A stretch of 64,000 nt of DNA from Corynebacterium flavescens (GTDB lineage Bacteria > Actinomycetota > Actinomycetes > Mycobacteriales > Mycobacteriaceae): NCBI RefSeq assembly GCF_008693105.1, contig NZ_VXKK01000018.1:62001-126000 (forward strand), in the 5' to 3' direction. Below the pieces are notes generated by a model. It was given only the letters and a program-made list of their open reading frames with translations, was not told the origin of the DNA and made no database searches. Of this stretch, positions 9,714-17,301 are shown in pieces; within the stretch, counting starts at the first letter, position 1; each line of letters begins with the position of its first letter. A program made the translations under genes and the position numbers.

Positions 9714-10713
9714 TGATGTGTGGTGGCTGCCAGACTATTGTCCCGCCTTGGCGGGTAAGGCGCCCGCGCCGCGGTGGCGCATTCGGATCATCCTCATTAA
9801 CCCCATTGTGGTAGTTGCACAAGGTCACCAGGTTGGCAATGTTGGTCTCCCCGCCGTGCTTCCACGGCGTGAGATGATGAAACTGTCCCCGCTCTGCCGG
9901 GGTGGTACAGCCCGGCCACGCACACGTGGGGTGCTCTGCTGCGAGCATTGTGCGCTGCTTGACCGACGCGAAGCGGTCAAAGCGGTACAAGTCCACCGGC
10001 CCCTGCGCACGACTTATCACCGTAATAAGACCCTCGTTGGCACAGGCACGCTCGACAAGCTGCGCGCCGGTGATAACAGTCCCACTGGTGGTGCGCACCA
10101 GCACATCATCGCGCTCGCGGCGTACAAGCTTCCCGTAGTCCTCCAACTGGAGGACTGCCATGGTCGTCACACGAGTACGCCCAGCCGGGGCCCCGTCTGC
10201 CTTGCCGAGCATGCGGGCGATAAAACTCTTACCCGGATGCTGCTGGTCGATGGTTCGGAAGGCATCTGCCATATCTAACCCATTGCCGGTCACGGTCAGG
10301 GTGGCTAGCCCGTTGGGGTGCTGGCGCAGCAGTGCGCGCTCGGTGTACTTGCGGGGAACACGCATTTCACGCAGCCGGCGCCGCGCTACCGCAGTAACCT
10401 GCTCGCTTGGCGTGGCGCATAGCTCTACGCGTAGGTTCCATGCGCCTAGTTGCACTTTGGCGCGGCGGGTAAAAGACTCAATCAAGCGCAGGGTGCTTAA
10501 ACAATGCCCATTGCGCCGAGCAGCATCAAGGGCTAAGCGCTGCTTGCCCGTATAAGGCGTGGGGCCGAAGTAGATGGTGTGCAGGCTTATAAGCTCGGCG
10601 GCGTCCTGCGCGCTGGCCCCCATCTTCTCAAGGTCTAGCGCGGATAGCCCCGAGCACTCGGCTACGAGGTCAACACCCCGGCTAAGTTGTGCGAAATACT
10701 CCTGCAAGCCCAT
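9706..10713 (-). CDS. HNH endonuclease domain protein, copy 1
   Basis: 335 residues from ATG 10713. The N-terminal three quarters is a helical domain of the DUF222/13E12-like kind. The C-terminal HNH nuclease fold has CAWPGC, then FHHLTPWKHGGET, an Asn, and LVTLCNYHN, giving the zinc cysteines and HNH residues. About 88-89% identical by hand count to the copy at 39671-40687; the middle third is nearly free of differences. The frame stays open upstream to 10797, but TAGCGT seven bases before 10713 supports this start. Substrate and role are unknown; such genes are multicopy in many corynebacteria. A fragment resembling the ppc 3' end lies upstream. Confidence 0.85.
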   Translation of the reverse strand: MGLQEYFAQLSRGVDLVAECSGLSALDLEKMGASAQDAAELISLHTIYFGPTPYTGKQRLALDAARRNGHCLSTLRLIESFTRRAKVQLGAWNLRVELCATPSEQVTAVARRRLREMRVPRKYTERALLRQHPNGLATLTVTGNGLDMADAFRTIDQQHPGKSFIARMLGKADGAPAGRTRVTTMAVLQLEDYGKLVRRERDDVLVRTTSGTVITGAQLVERACANEGLITVISRAQGPVDLYRFDRFASVKQRTMLAAEHPTCAWPGCTTPAERGQFHHLTPWKHGGETNIANLVTLCNYHNGVNEDDPNAPPRRGRLTRQGGTIVWQPPHISR

Positions 10714-10720
10714 GCCCGCC

Positions 10721-10726
10721 ACGCTA
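10721..10726 (-). promoter_or_regulatory. -10 of leaderless HNH copy 1
   Basis: TAGCGT on the minus strand ends seven bases before ATG 10713. It is identical in copy 2, with a TTGTCG -35 eighteen bases further up in both. Confidence 0.5.
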
Positions 10727-10776
10727 AGACACCGCCCACCGCCGCGACAATCCCCAACCCGCACCCAGTAAGGAAA

Positions 10777-10815
10777 CTGTGGATAACCCACCCGCACCGC
10801 CCCGGTTATCCACAG
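10777..10815. repeat. 12-bp inverted repeat with two opposed DnaA-box 9-mers, copy 1
   Basis: CTGTGGATAACC (10777-10788) and GGTTATCCACAG (10804-10815), spacer 15. Each arm holds the DnaA-box consensus TTATCCACA, in opposite orientation. It lies 64-102 bases upstream of the HNH copy 1 start. The same 39-bp structure occurs at 39569-39607. Confidence 0.75.
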
Positions 10816-10824
10816 CCGGGCCGC

Positions 10825-10880
10825 CTAGCCAGAACTTGGCAGTGCAATAGCAAAGCCATCCGGCCTATCCTGAAGGATTG
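10825..10880 (-). pseudogene. Decayed remnant of the 3' end of ppc
   Basis: Read on the minus strand toward the HNH gene, these bases align with the last ~18 codons of ppc (39505-39559). The final codons (Ser-Ser-Gly-stop) are identical, with matching pieces such as ATTGCACTGC against ACCGCACTGC and GATGGCTTTGCTA against AATGGCCTTGCTA. In the ppc frame it reads like DGFAIALPSSG-stop against NGLATALRSSG-stop. Weaker similarity may go further upstream. It marks copy 1 as a duplicate that carried ppc sequence with it. Confidence 0.6.
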
Positions 10881-10941
10881 GGCCCAAGCGGAGGACGACC
10901 GACCAACAAAACCACTGCACTCTACAACCAGAAGAGCCGGT

Positions 10942-11967
10942 TTAGCGGGCGAGGTTGGCGATGTCGCCGACGAGCGCATCGATATCCTCGTCATTGGTGG
11001 ACCACGAGGTGCAAAAGCGCACCGCGCGCAGATCCCCGTGCGGCTCGAAGAACTGGCACACGTAGTTCTGGGAGAGCTCATCTTCCTGTTCTTGGGTCAA
11101 CAGTGCGAATTGCTGGTTGGTGGGGGAGTCAAAGAGCATGTCTATTCCGGCCGCGGCGAAGGCGTGCGCAATGCGCTGCGCCTGCTCGTTGGCATGGGCG
11201 GTAATCTCCTCATAGAGATTGTCGTGGAAGAGCGCGCTAAACTGCGCGCCAAGCAACCAGCCCTTTGCCAGAAGCGCGGAGTTTTGTTTCATGGCATTGC
11301 GGAAGTAGGCGTCCCCGCCATGCGGAAAGACGATGGCCTCTCCGAATAAAGCGCCGCACTTTGTGCCGCCGATGGTGAAGATGTCACACAGGCGCGCGAG
11401 ATCGGGCAGCGTGGCGTCCCCGGCGGCGAGTCCATAGCCCAAGCGGGCGCCGTCAACGAGGAGCGTGAGCGAGAAGCGGTCACAGACTTCGCGCAACTCG
11501 CGCAGCTCCGCCAAGGAATAGACGGTGCCGTACTCGCTGGGCTGGGAGATATAGACCATGGCTGGCTCTACTGCGTGCTCCATGGTGCCGGAGGAGCGAT
11601 ACTCTTCCACGCACTGGGTAACTTGCGCGGCGGTGATCTTGCCCAAGTGCCCGGGCAAGGCCAGGATCTTGTGCCCGGAATGCTCGACGGAGCCGGTCTC
11701 ATGGGTGTTGATATGCCCGGAATCCGCACTGATGACTCCCTGCCAGGGCCGAAGAGTGGCGGCAATTGCCGTGGTATTAACCTGGGTTCCACCCATCAGG
11801 AAATGAACTCCTGCTTCCGGGGCGGCGCAGGCGTTTCTAATCTCCGCCCTGGCCTTCTCACACAGTGGGTCCTCTCCGTATCCCGGGTAGGAATCTTGTG
11901 CTTTTACGAGGGCGGAGAGGACGGCGGGGTGGCCGGTGCGGTGATAGTCATTACCAAAGTGGATCAT
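10942..11967 (-). CDS. Threonine aldolase family PLP enzyme
   Basis: 341 residues, cytoplasmic, fold type I. The family start MIHFGNDYHRTGHPAVLSAL is followed by GGTQVNTTAI, the PLP-anchoring aspartate in LLVDGARLGYGL and the Schiff-base lysine at about 203 in TIGGTKCGALFGE. Expected reaction: cleavage of threonine or related beta-hydroxy amino acids to glycine and an aldehyde. The related beta-eliminating lyases share this fold, so the substrate is not certain. It stands alone between HNH copy 1 and the PspC gene. Confidence 0.88.
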   Translation of the reverse strand: MIHFGNDYHRTGHPAVLSALVKAQDSYPGYGEDPLCEKARAEIRNACAAPEAGVHFLMGGTQVNTTAIAATLRPWQGVISADSGHINTHETGSVEHSGHKILALPGHLGKITAAQVTQCVEEYRSSGTMEHAVEPAMVYISQPSEYGTVYSLAELRELREVCDRFSLTLLVDGARLGYGLAAGDATLPDLARLCDIFTIGGTKCGALFGEAIVFPHGGDAYFRNAMKQNSALLAKGWLLGAQFSALFHDNLYEEITAHANEQAQRIAHAFAAAGIDMLFDSPTNQQFALLTQEQEDELSQNYVCQFFEPHGDLRAVRFCTSWSTNDEDIDALVGDIANLAR

Positions 11968-11978
11968 GGGCTGTAAGT

Positions 11979-13073
11979 TTATCCGTTGACCTTGACACTT
12001 CCAACGCCGTGATCAATGTGGATATTCAGCTTTGCTTCCGGGTCGCTGCGTGGGGTGCAGTTGCTTTGCCCCACTCCCGAATCACAGGTGAGGTTGAAGG
12101 GGATAGATTCGGGCAGGGTCACGTTGAGCTCGCCTATTCCCATGTCCACCGTGACATCACGCGGGGCGGAGAGCCCAGGTAGTTGCGAGAAGTCGATGGT
12201 GGCGGAACCAATGCCGAGATCGTAGTGCTCCGGCAGATCTTCCTCGCTGCGCGGGGTCTGCTCAAGCTCCCCGATGCCTACACTCACGGTGGAGGAGTAG
12301 GAGCTCTCCCCGGAGTCATAGCTGAGGTAGGCCAGCAGCCCGAGGGCGGCGGCGATGGCGAGGATCCATCCCGCAGCGATGGCTAAGCCGCGGCCACGCT
12401 TGCGTGGCTGGGGGCGTGGGGAAGGATCTGGCAGGTCCCAGGCCTCGGGCACGACCCCGAGCGGATCCCAGGAAGGCGGTGCCTTACGGCCCGGGGGAAA
12501 GGGGTAGCCTTCCACCGGGGTAAATGCGCTGAGGTCGACTGCCTCGTGACGCGTGGGCTGCTCGGTAGCGGAGAGTCCAGCTGGAGGAACGGGCTCACGG
12601 CGATGGAGCATATACCAGGCCAGCCCGAAGAGTGAGAGAACCAGCAGCGAGGAGAGGTTGGCGCCGCCGATGAGCGGGCCGATTCCCATTGCAATGCCGA
12701 AGGCGATGATGAGGCCCCAGCCCAGGCCGGCCTCGGAGGCCTCGCCGTCGTGGCGGCCAAAGGCTTCCTCGAGTGGAGAGGTCTTCTTCCCGTAGCGCGG
12801 CATGATGGCCCATGCTGCGACATAGGCAGCGATGCCGCCGCCGAAGGCGATGGTAGAGACCACGAAGGCGACGCGGACGATGGTGGGATCGAGTTGATAG
12901 CGCACCGCGATTCCCTCGCAGACGCCGGCGATATGGGCCTTGCCGCCTTGAGCGGAGGGCAAACGCGGCGGCCTAGAGTTCCACATGGCGTGCAGGGTTC
13001 CGGAGAAGTCTGATTCTCGCGGGCTAGCCGGTCCGGAATACGGGCTCTCCTCGCGGGGTCCTTGGCGTGTCAT
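11979..13073 (-). CDS. PspC-domain membrane protein with LiaF-like C-terminus
   Basis: 364 residues. An N-terminal PspC domain (about 40-95, IAGVCEGIAVRYQLDPTIVRVAFVV) is followed by hydrophobic helices near 115-155, a proline-rich linker, another helix near 230-250, and a repetitive beta region (GIGELEQTP, LGIGSATIDFSQ, MGIGELNVTLPESI, GVGQSNCTP, HGVGSVKVNG) like the LiaF cell-wall antibiotic response fold. It is divergent from a histidine kinase that also starts with PspC. By analogy with LiaF it may hold the kinase in check until envelope stress; this is inference. Confidence 0.82.
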   Translation of the reverse strand: MTRQGPREESPYSGPASPRESDFSGTLHAMWNSRPPRLPSAQGGKAHIAGVCEGIAVRYQLDPTIVRVAFVVSTIAFGGGIAAYVAAWAIMPRYGKKTSPLEEAFGRHDGEASEAGLGWGLIIAFGIAMGIGPLIGGANLSSLLVLSLFGLAWYMLHRREPVPPAGLSATEQPTRHEAVDLSAFTPVEGYPFPPGRKAPPSWDPLGVVPEAWDLPDPSPRPQPRKRGRGLAIAAGWILAIAAALGLLAYLSYDSGESSYSSTVSVGIGELEQTPRSEEDLPEHYDLGIGSATIDFSQLPGLSAPRDVTVDMGIGELNVTLPESIPFNLTCDSGVGQSNCTPRSDPEAKLNIHIDHGVGSVKVNG

Positions 13074-13106
13074 GCCTCAAGTATGGCGGGGGAAGGGTGC
13101 GAAATA

Positions 13107-13152
13107 CATCGGGGAGCACCCTGATCTTTTGGGCTCAGGGTTGTCCCCGATG
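13107..13152. promoter_or_regulatory. Imperfect 19-bp inverted repeat between PspC gene and kinase
   Basis: Left arm 13107-13125 and right arm 13134-13152 match at 16 of 19 positions (CATCGGGGA at the outer ends, CCCTGA inside) across eight bases. It lies just upstream of the kinase -10, in place for an operator of the linked LuxR-type response regulator. Confidence 0.55.
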
Positions 13153-13173
13153 TGGACTAGGGGCTGGCCGTGC

Positions 13174-13179
13174 CACTAT
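13174..13179 (+). promoter_or_regulatory. -10 of leaderless histidine kinase gene
   Basis: CACTAT ends seven bases before ATG 13187. No ribosome site is visible there. Confidence 0.4.
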
Positions 13180-13186
13180 AGAGTCT

Positions 13187-14335
13187 ATGAAATCGCCCTA
13201 CCTTTCCGGCTCCTCCGCGGCGGCGTATCCCACGATGGTGCGCCCGCGCTCAGAGCGCGTCGTGGCCGGCGTGGCGGCGGGGTTGGCGCATAATCTTGGG
13301 GTCGACGTCGTCTATGTGCGCATTGCGTTGACGGCTCTGACGTTGCTGGGCGGGGTCGGGGCCTTGGCCTATGCCGGGCTGTGGATGTCTACCTCGGTGG
13401 AGGAGGATGGACCGCGTAAAAAGCCCGCTGCCGTTGCCCTTTGGTTGGTGCTCGCCGCCGTGCTCGGCACCTTTGCCGCCGTGGCTTTGGCCTCGGGCTT
13501 TAGCGCGGGTGCCTTGGTGCCTTTGGCCTTGGCTGCCGTGGGCGCCTTCATGGCGTGGCAGGCCTATGATCGGGGCCTGGATTCGAAGCTAGGCCTAGTT
13601 AGCATCGTGGGTGGGGCGGGGCTTGTCATCGTGTGCATCGTGTTCATGGCGCTCACGTGGGAGTCGGGCTCGGGCGGGGTTATCGTTGCCGCCTTCCTTA
13701 CCCTCCTCGGCTTTGGGGCGCTGGTGGTGCCTTTGGTGCTGAAGCTGTGGCGTTCGCTGGCCCAGGAGCAGGCGGCGAAGGCGGCGGCGGATGAGCGCAC
13801 CCAGATCGCCGCGCGATTGCACGATTCCGTCCTGCAGACTCTGGCGCTCATTCAAAAGCGGGCGGAGGATCCCCAGGAGGTCTCACGCCTGGCGCGCTCC
13901 CAGGAACGCGAGCTGCGCGCCTGGCTTTTCGACGCCGACTCCGCCTCCCCCGAGACCATATTCGGTGCCTTGGAAGCGGCCTGCGGGGAGGTCGAGGACC
14001 TGTTTAATCTGCGGCTATCCGCGGTGACGGTGGGGGAGGATACCGCCTTGAGCGAGGAGAGCAAGCTTATAGTGATGGCTGCCCGTGAAGCCATGGTCAA
14101 CGCCGCCAAGCACGCCCAAGTTGATTCCGTCGATGTCTATGCGGAGATTCTTGCCGGTGAGCTCTCTATCTTCGTGCGTGATCGCGGCACCGGCTTCGAT
14201 GTTTCTGATATTCCGGAAGATCGGCACGGGATTCGGGAGAGTATCCAGGCCAGAGCGGACGCCGCTGGGGGCAGCTGCCGCATCAAATCCGCGCCGGGTG
14301 AGGGCACCGAGGTTGTGCTCACGGTAGCTTTGTAG
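13187..14335 (+). CDS. PspC-domain sensor histidine kinase
   Basis: 382 residues. The N-terminal PspC segment (about 15-70, VRPRSERVVAGVAAGLAHNLGVDVV) and several membrane helices to about 190 precede a HisKA_3 dimerisation helix with the phosphoacceptor histidine in AARLHDSVLQTL. A HATPase domain follows (N-box AAREAMVNAAKHA, G-box DRGTGFDV). The start at 13187 begins the PspC homology; the frame is open 40 codons further up, over the inverted repeat. The response regulator gene begins two bases after its stop. Together with the LiaF-like gene it resembles LiaFSR envelope-stress sensing. Confidence 0.88.
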   Translation: MKSPYLSGSSAAAYPTMVRPRSERVVAGVAAGLAHNLGVDVVYVRIALTALTLLGGVGALAYAGLWMSTSVEEDGPRKKPAAVALWLVLAAVLGTFAAVALASGFSAGALVPLALAAVGAFMAWQAYDRGLDSKLGLVSIVGGAGLVIVCIVFMALTWESGSGGVIVAAFLTLLGFGALVVPLVLKLWRSLAQEQAAKAAADERTQIAARLHDSVLQTLALIQKRAEDPQEVSRLARSQERELRAWLFDADSASPETIFGALEAACGEVEDLFNLRLSAVTVGEDTALSEESKLIVMAAREAMVNAAKHAQVDSVDVYAEILAGELSIFVRDRGTGFDVSDIPEDRHGIRESIQARADAAGGSCRIKSAPGEGTEVVLTVAL

Positions 14336-14337
14336 CC

Positions 14338-14973
14338 ATGGTGAAAGTCTTTTTGGTCGACGATCATTCGGTGTTTCGTGCCGGCGTGCACGCGGAGATC
14401 GCTGCGGCAGGTGAGGGCATCGAGATCATCGGTGAGGCAGGAACGGTCCCAGAGGCCATCGAGGGTATTAATTGCCAGCACCCAGACGTGGTCCTGCTTG
14501 ATGTCCACATGCCGGAAGGCGGCGGACTGGCCGTGGTGCAAGGCGCGCCTGGCCCGAAGTACCTGGCGCTGTCGGTCTCTGATGCGGCAGAGGATGTCAT
14601 CTCCCTGATTCGGGCAGGCGCGCGCGGCTATGTCACGAAGAATATCTCCGGCCCAGAGCTGGTGCACGCCATCGAACAGGTCGATAGCGGGGATGCGTAC
14701 TTTTCCCCACGGCTGGCAGGCTTCGTGCTCGATGCCTTCTCCTCCGGTGCTCCCGCACCCGCCGAGGAGGATCCGGTGGTGGATGCGCTGACGCGGCGCG
14801 AACTGGAGGTGCTGCGCCTTTTGGCGCGCGGCTATACCTACCGTGAGATTGGCCGAGAGCTATTCATCTCGGTGAAGACGGTGGAGACTCATGCCTCGAA
14901 TATCTTGCGCAAGACCCAGCAATCGAATCGCTACCAGCTCACGCGCTGGGCGGCACGCCGCGACCTAGATTAG
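14338..14973 (+). CDS. NarL/LuxR-family response regulator
   Basis: 211 residues. The receiver domain (about 1-120) has the acidic pair VDDH and the phosphorylated aspartate in VVLLDVHMPEGG. The LuxR helix-turn-helix (about 150-205) reads LTRRELEVLRLLARGYTYREIGREL then SVKTVETHASNIL. It is translationally coupled to the kinase gene and should be phosphorylated by it. The inverted repeat at 13107-13152 is its most obvious possible target. Confidence 0.92.
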   Translation: MVKVFLVDDHSVFRAGVHAEIAAAGEGIEIIGEAGTVPEAIEGINCQHPDVVLLDVHMPEGGGLAVVQGAPGPKYLALSVSDAAEDVISLIRAGARGYVTKNISGPELVHAIEQVDSGDAYFSPRLAGFVLDAFSSGAPAPAEEDPVVDALTRRELEVLRLLARGYTYREIGRELFISVKTVETHASNILRKTQQSNRYQLTRWAARRDLD

Positions 14974-15002
14974 GCACCTTCACTACCGGCTTCCCGCAGT
15001 AT

Positions 15003-15018
15003 TCGAACACACATTTGC
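15003..15018. promoter_or_regulatory. LexA-like site upstream of imuA'
   Basis: TCGAACACACATTTGC has a perfect left half (TCGAAC) but a poor right half compared with the actinobacterial SOS box TCGAACNNNNGTTCGA. It overlaps the expected -35 region. Confidence 0.35.
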
Positions 15019-15037
15019 ACGTGTCCCTAGCGGGGTA

Positions 15038-15043
15038 CATACT
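15038..15043 (+). promoter_or_regulatory. -10 of leaderless imuA'
   Basis: CATACT ends six bases before ATG 15050. The AGGGGG between them touches the ATG and is too close to act as a ribosome site. Confidence 0.4.
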
Positions 15044-15049
15044 AGGGGG

Positions 15050-15751
15050 ATGAATCAAACACACGTTCGCCCACTGGCGGCCGTGGCCGGTGGGGATAGG
15101 GCTGGCCAGGTGGCCGCGCTGCGGGCCCGCCTGCAGGCCATGGAGGCTGCGTCGGAGTCTCCGGCCGCCCCCGTGGCACCCGAGGATGTGGAGGTGGAGG
15201 GGGTGGATACCCCGCCGCAGCTGGCCAAACTTCTACCCTTTGGGGGTTTGCGGCGTCGGCAGGCCGTGCGCTGCACGGATTGTCCGGCCTTGGTCGTGGA
15301 GCTGATCTCCTATGTTAGTGCCCGGGGTGGATATGTGGCGGTGGTGGGTTGGCCGGAACTGTCATTCGCACAGGTGGTCGAGGATGGCGATATGGACAAA
15401 GTGATTGCCATCCCCGATCCAGGACCGCAGCCATGGGCAGTGACGGGGGTCCTCGTGGAGGGGCTAGATCTAGTTATCCATTACGCCCCAGCGGTCTCCC
15501 TTAGCCCGGCCAGCGCGCGTCCGGTGCTGGCCAAGCTGCGCGGTGCTAAGGCCGCACTGGTCACCGTGGGTGGAGGCTTGCCGGGAACGCATACCCATAT
15601 CTCGGCGGAGGTGACCACGTATCGCGGATTGGGTAGGGGTACGGGCCGCATCAATGGCCTTGATATCTCCGTGCGCGTAAGTGCAAAGGGGGCCCGGCCT
15701 GCGCAAGGGGTAATAAGCTGCGGCAAGCGCAGGCGCTTGGAGGCGGTATGA
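15050..15751 (+). CDS. imuA': ImuA'-like mutasome accessory protein
   Basis: 233 residues. It has a RecA-like but degenerate core: VVELISYVSARGGYVAVVGWPEL and LVEGLDLVIHYA, with no clear Walker A. The first ~75 residues are low in complexity. The stop overlaps the imuB start (ATGA), and dnaE2 lies 5 kb downstream, so it fits ImuA' of the mycobacterial ImuA'-ImuB-DnaE2 mutagenic repair complex. The C-terminus (SCGKRRRLEAV) is basic. The call rests on position as much as on similarity. Confidence 0.75.
   Translation: MNQTHVRPLAAVAGGDRAGQVAALRARLQAMEAASESPAAPVAPEDVEVEGVDTPPQLAKLLPFGGLRRRQAVRCTDCPALVVELISYVSARGGYVAVVGWPELSFAQVVEDGDMDKVIAIPDPGPQPWAVTGVLVEGLDLVIHYAPAVSLSPASARPVLAKLRGAKAALVTVGGGLPGTHTHISAEVTTYRGLGRGTGRINGLDISVRVSAKGARPAQGVISCGKRRRLEAV
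15055..15070. promoter_or_regulatory. LexA-like site inside the first codons of imuA'
   Basis: TCAAACACACGTTCGC matches 10 of the 12 specified bases of TCGAACNNNNGTTCGA. It covers about codons 2-7, directly downstream of the predicted transcription start, where a repressor would block RNA polymerase. Confidence 0.45.
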
Positions 15752-17301
15752 GGATAGCGGCGCTGTGGTTTCCGGACTGGCCCATCCAGGCTGCGCGCAT
15801 GGACGCGGATTTTAAAGGCCCAGCCATCGTGGAGAAAAGCAACGCGGTCTTAGCCTGTGATGCTGCGGCACGCAGGGTGGGTATTAGGCGGGGGATGCGG
15901 GTGCGCCAGGCCCAGGCCATCTGCCCCGAGGTTTCCATCGTGGGGTCTCAGCCGGACCGCGAGGGGGCGCTTTTTGCCGAGCTCACCGCCGGCCTAGACG
16001 CGGTGGCCTCCTCTGTCGAGGTGATAAGGCCGGGCCTAGTCATCGTGGATGCGGCTGCGGCGGGACGCTTTCACGGCGGCGAGGATGCCGCAGTGGAAAT
16101 GTTGGTGGATGCCGTGTCGCGGCGTGGTCTTGATGCCACCGTTGGGGTGGCAGGGGAGATTGCCACCGCACTGATCGCCGCGCGAGACGGACAGCTGGGC
16201 GCTGTCATCCCGGAGGGAGGTTCGCGGGAGTTTTTAGAGCCGCAGCCCATAGGGGTCCTCGCGGCGGAGGTGGCGCTGGACTGTGCAGGAGAACTGGTTG
16301 AACAGCTCCGACGTCTGGGCCTCAAGACTTTGGGGGACCTGGCACGCCTGCCGCTGCGCCAAGTCAGTTCGCGCTTTGGGGAGGCGGGGAGGCGTTGCCA
16401 TGCCATAGCGAGCGCGGCACCAGACAGGAGGGTGGCCCCCGAGCCCGCGCGCGCGGAGCTGGCGGTGAAGACGGTGCTGGAGGAACCCATCGAGCGAGTT
16501 GATGCCGCAGCTTTCGCCGCGCGGGAGCTAGCAGCGCGCCTGCACGCGCGGTTGCGGGAGGGCGGATGGGCCTGCCTGCGCCTGCGGGTAGTGGCAGAGC
16601 TGGCCAACGAGCAGGTTCTAGAACGGGTCTGGCGCACGCGATCTGCCCTGAGTGAAGAGGCCACGGCGGATCGCGTGCGCTGGCAGCTCGATGGGTGGCT
16701 GACCTCCGCGCGAGCTCAGGGCAAGGACGGCGCCGGCATCGTGTCCCTCATCCTCGAGCCCATCGAAGTGGCTCACCCGGACGGGGAGGGCCTGTGGGGA
16801 AGCGGTTCCTCGGAAGAAGATGCCAAGCGTGTGATCTCGCGGGTGCAGGCGCAGCTCGGCATCGATCGGGTGCTCCAGCCGTGGGACAGCGGAGGTCGCG
16901 GGGTGGCTGAGCGCGTCGAGTTTATTCCCTATGGCGAAAAGCGCGATCCGGCCCCCGAGGGCAGTTGGCCGGGGCGCATTCCCGCACCCTTGCCTGCGCG
17001 GCTAGCCGGGGCACATCCTGCCGCGCGCATCCGTCTTATAGATGCCAGTGCCGCGGATATCTATGTCACCGCGGAGACCTTGTTGAGCAGCACCCCTCAC
17101 GCGCTGGGCTGGGGGCAACACCGCTACGCGGTCATCGGCTGGGCAGGGCCATGGCCGGTGGATATTGGTTGGTGGAAAGGCCAAGAGCAGCGGCTTGCCC
17201 GTCTGCAGGTGCTCGGGCAGGGACAAGGAGAACAGCGCCAGCGGGCCTGGCTCCTGCTCTGGCGGGGAGGAAAGTGGCGCGTCGAGGCGAGCTACGCCTA
17301 G
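15748..17301 (+). CDS. imuB: ImuB, catalytically dead Y-family polymerase
   Basis: 517 residues with a Y-family fold: palm/fingers about 1-170, a helix-hairpin-helix thumb near 185-215, little-finger region to about 350, and a long C-terminal part. The metal-binding acids of active Y-polymerases are missing: the first motif reads LWFPDWPIQAAR, not D-X-D-X-F-F, and the SxDE motif reads VIVDAAAAGRF. This is diagnostic for ImuB, which bridges the beta clamp, ImuA' and DnaE2. The start overlaps the imuA' stop, and the stop shares CTAG with the convergent lipoprotein gene. Confidence 0.9.
   Translation: MRIAALWFPDWPIQAARMDADFKGPAIVEKSNAVLACDAAARRVGIRRGMRVRQAQAICPEVSIVGSQPDREGALFAELTAGLDAVASSVEVIRPGLVIVDAAAAGRFHGGEDAAVEMLVDAVSRRGLDATVGVAGEIATALIAARDGQLGAVIPEGGSREFLEPQPIGVLAAEVALDCAGELVEQLRRLGLKTLGDLARLPLRQVSSRFGEAGRRCHAIASAAPDRRVAPEPARAELAVKTVLEEPIERVDAAAFAARELAARLHARLREGGWACLRLRVVAELANEQVLERVWRTRSALSEEATADRVRWQLDGWLTSARAQGKDGAGIVSLILEPIEVAHPDGEGLWGSGSSEEDAKRVISRVQAQLGIDRVLQPWDSGGRGVAERVEFIPYGEKRDPAPEGSWPGRIPAPLPARLAGAHPAARIRLIDASAADIYVTAETLLSSTPHALGWGQHRYAVIGWAGPWPVDIGWWKGQEQRLARLQVLGQGQGEQRQRAWLLLWRGGKWRVEASYA

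Noticed and set aside
9592..10278. 228-codon open frame antisense to HNH copy 1
   Set aside because: It is the reverse strand of the HNH fold; no ribosome site or motif.
9706..10815. HNH copy 1 as part of a prophage or group II intron
   Set aside because: No integrase, portal, terminase, reverse transcriptase or intron-like RNA sequence nearby; both copies stand alone among housekeeping genes.
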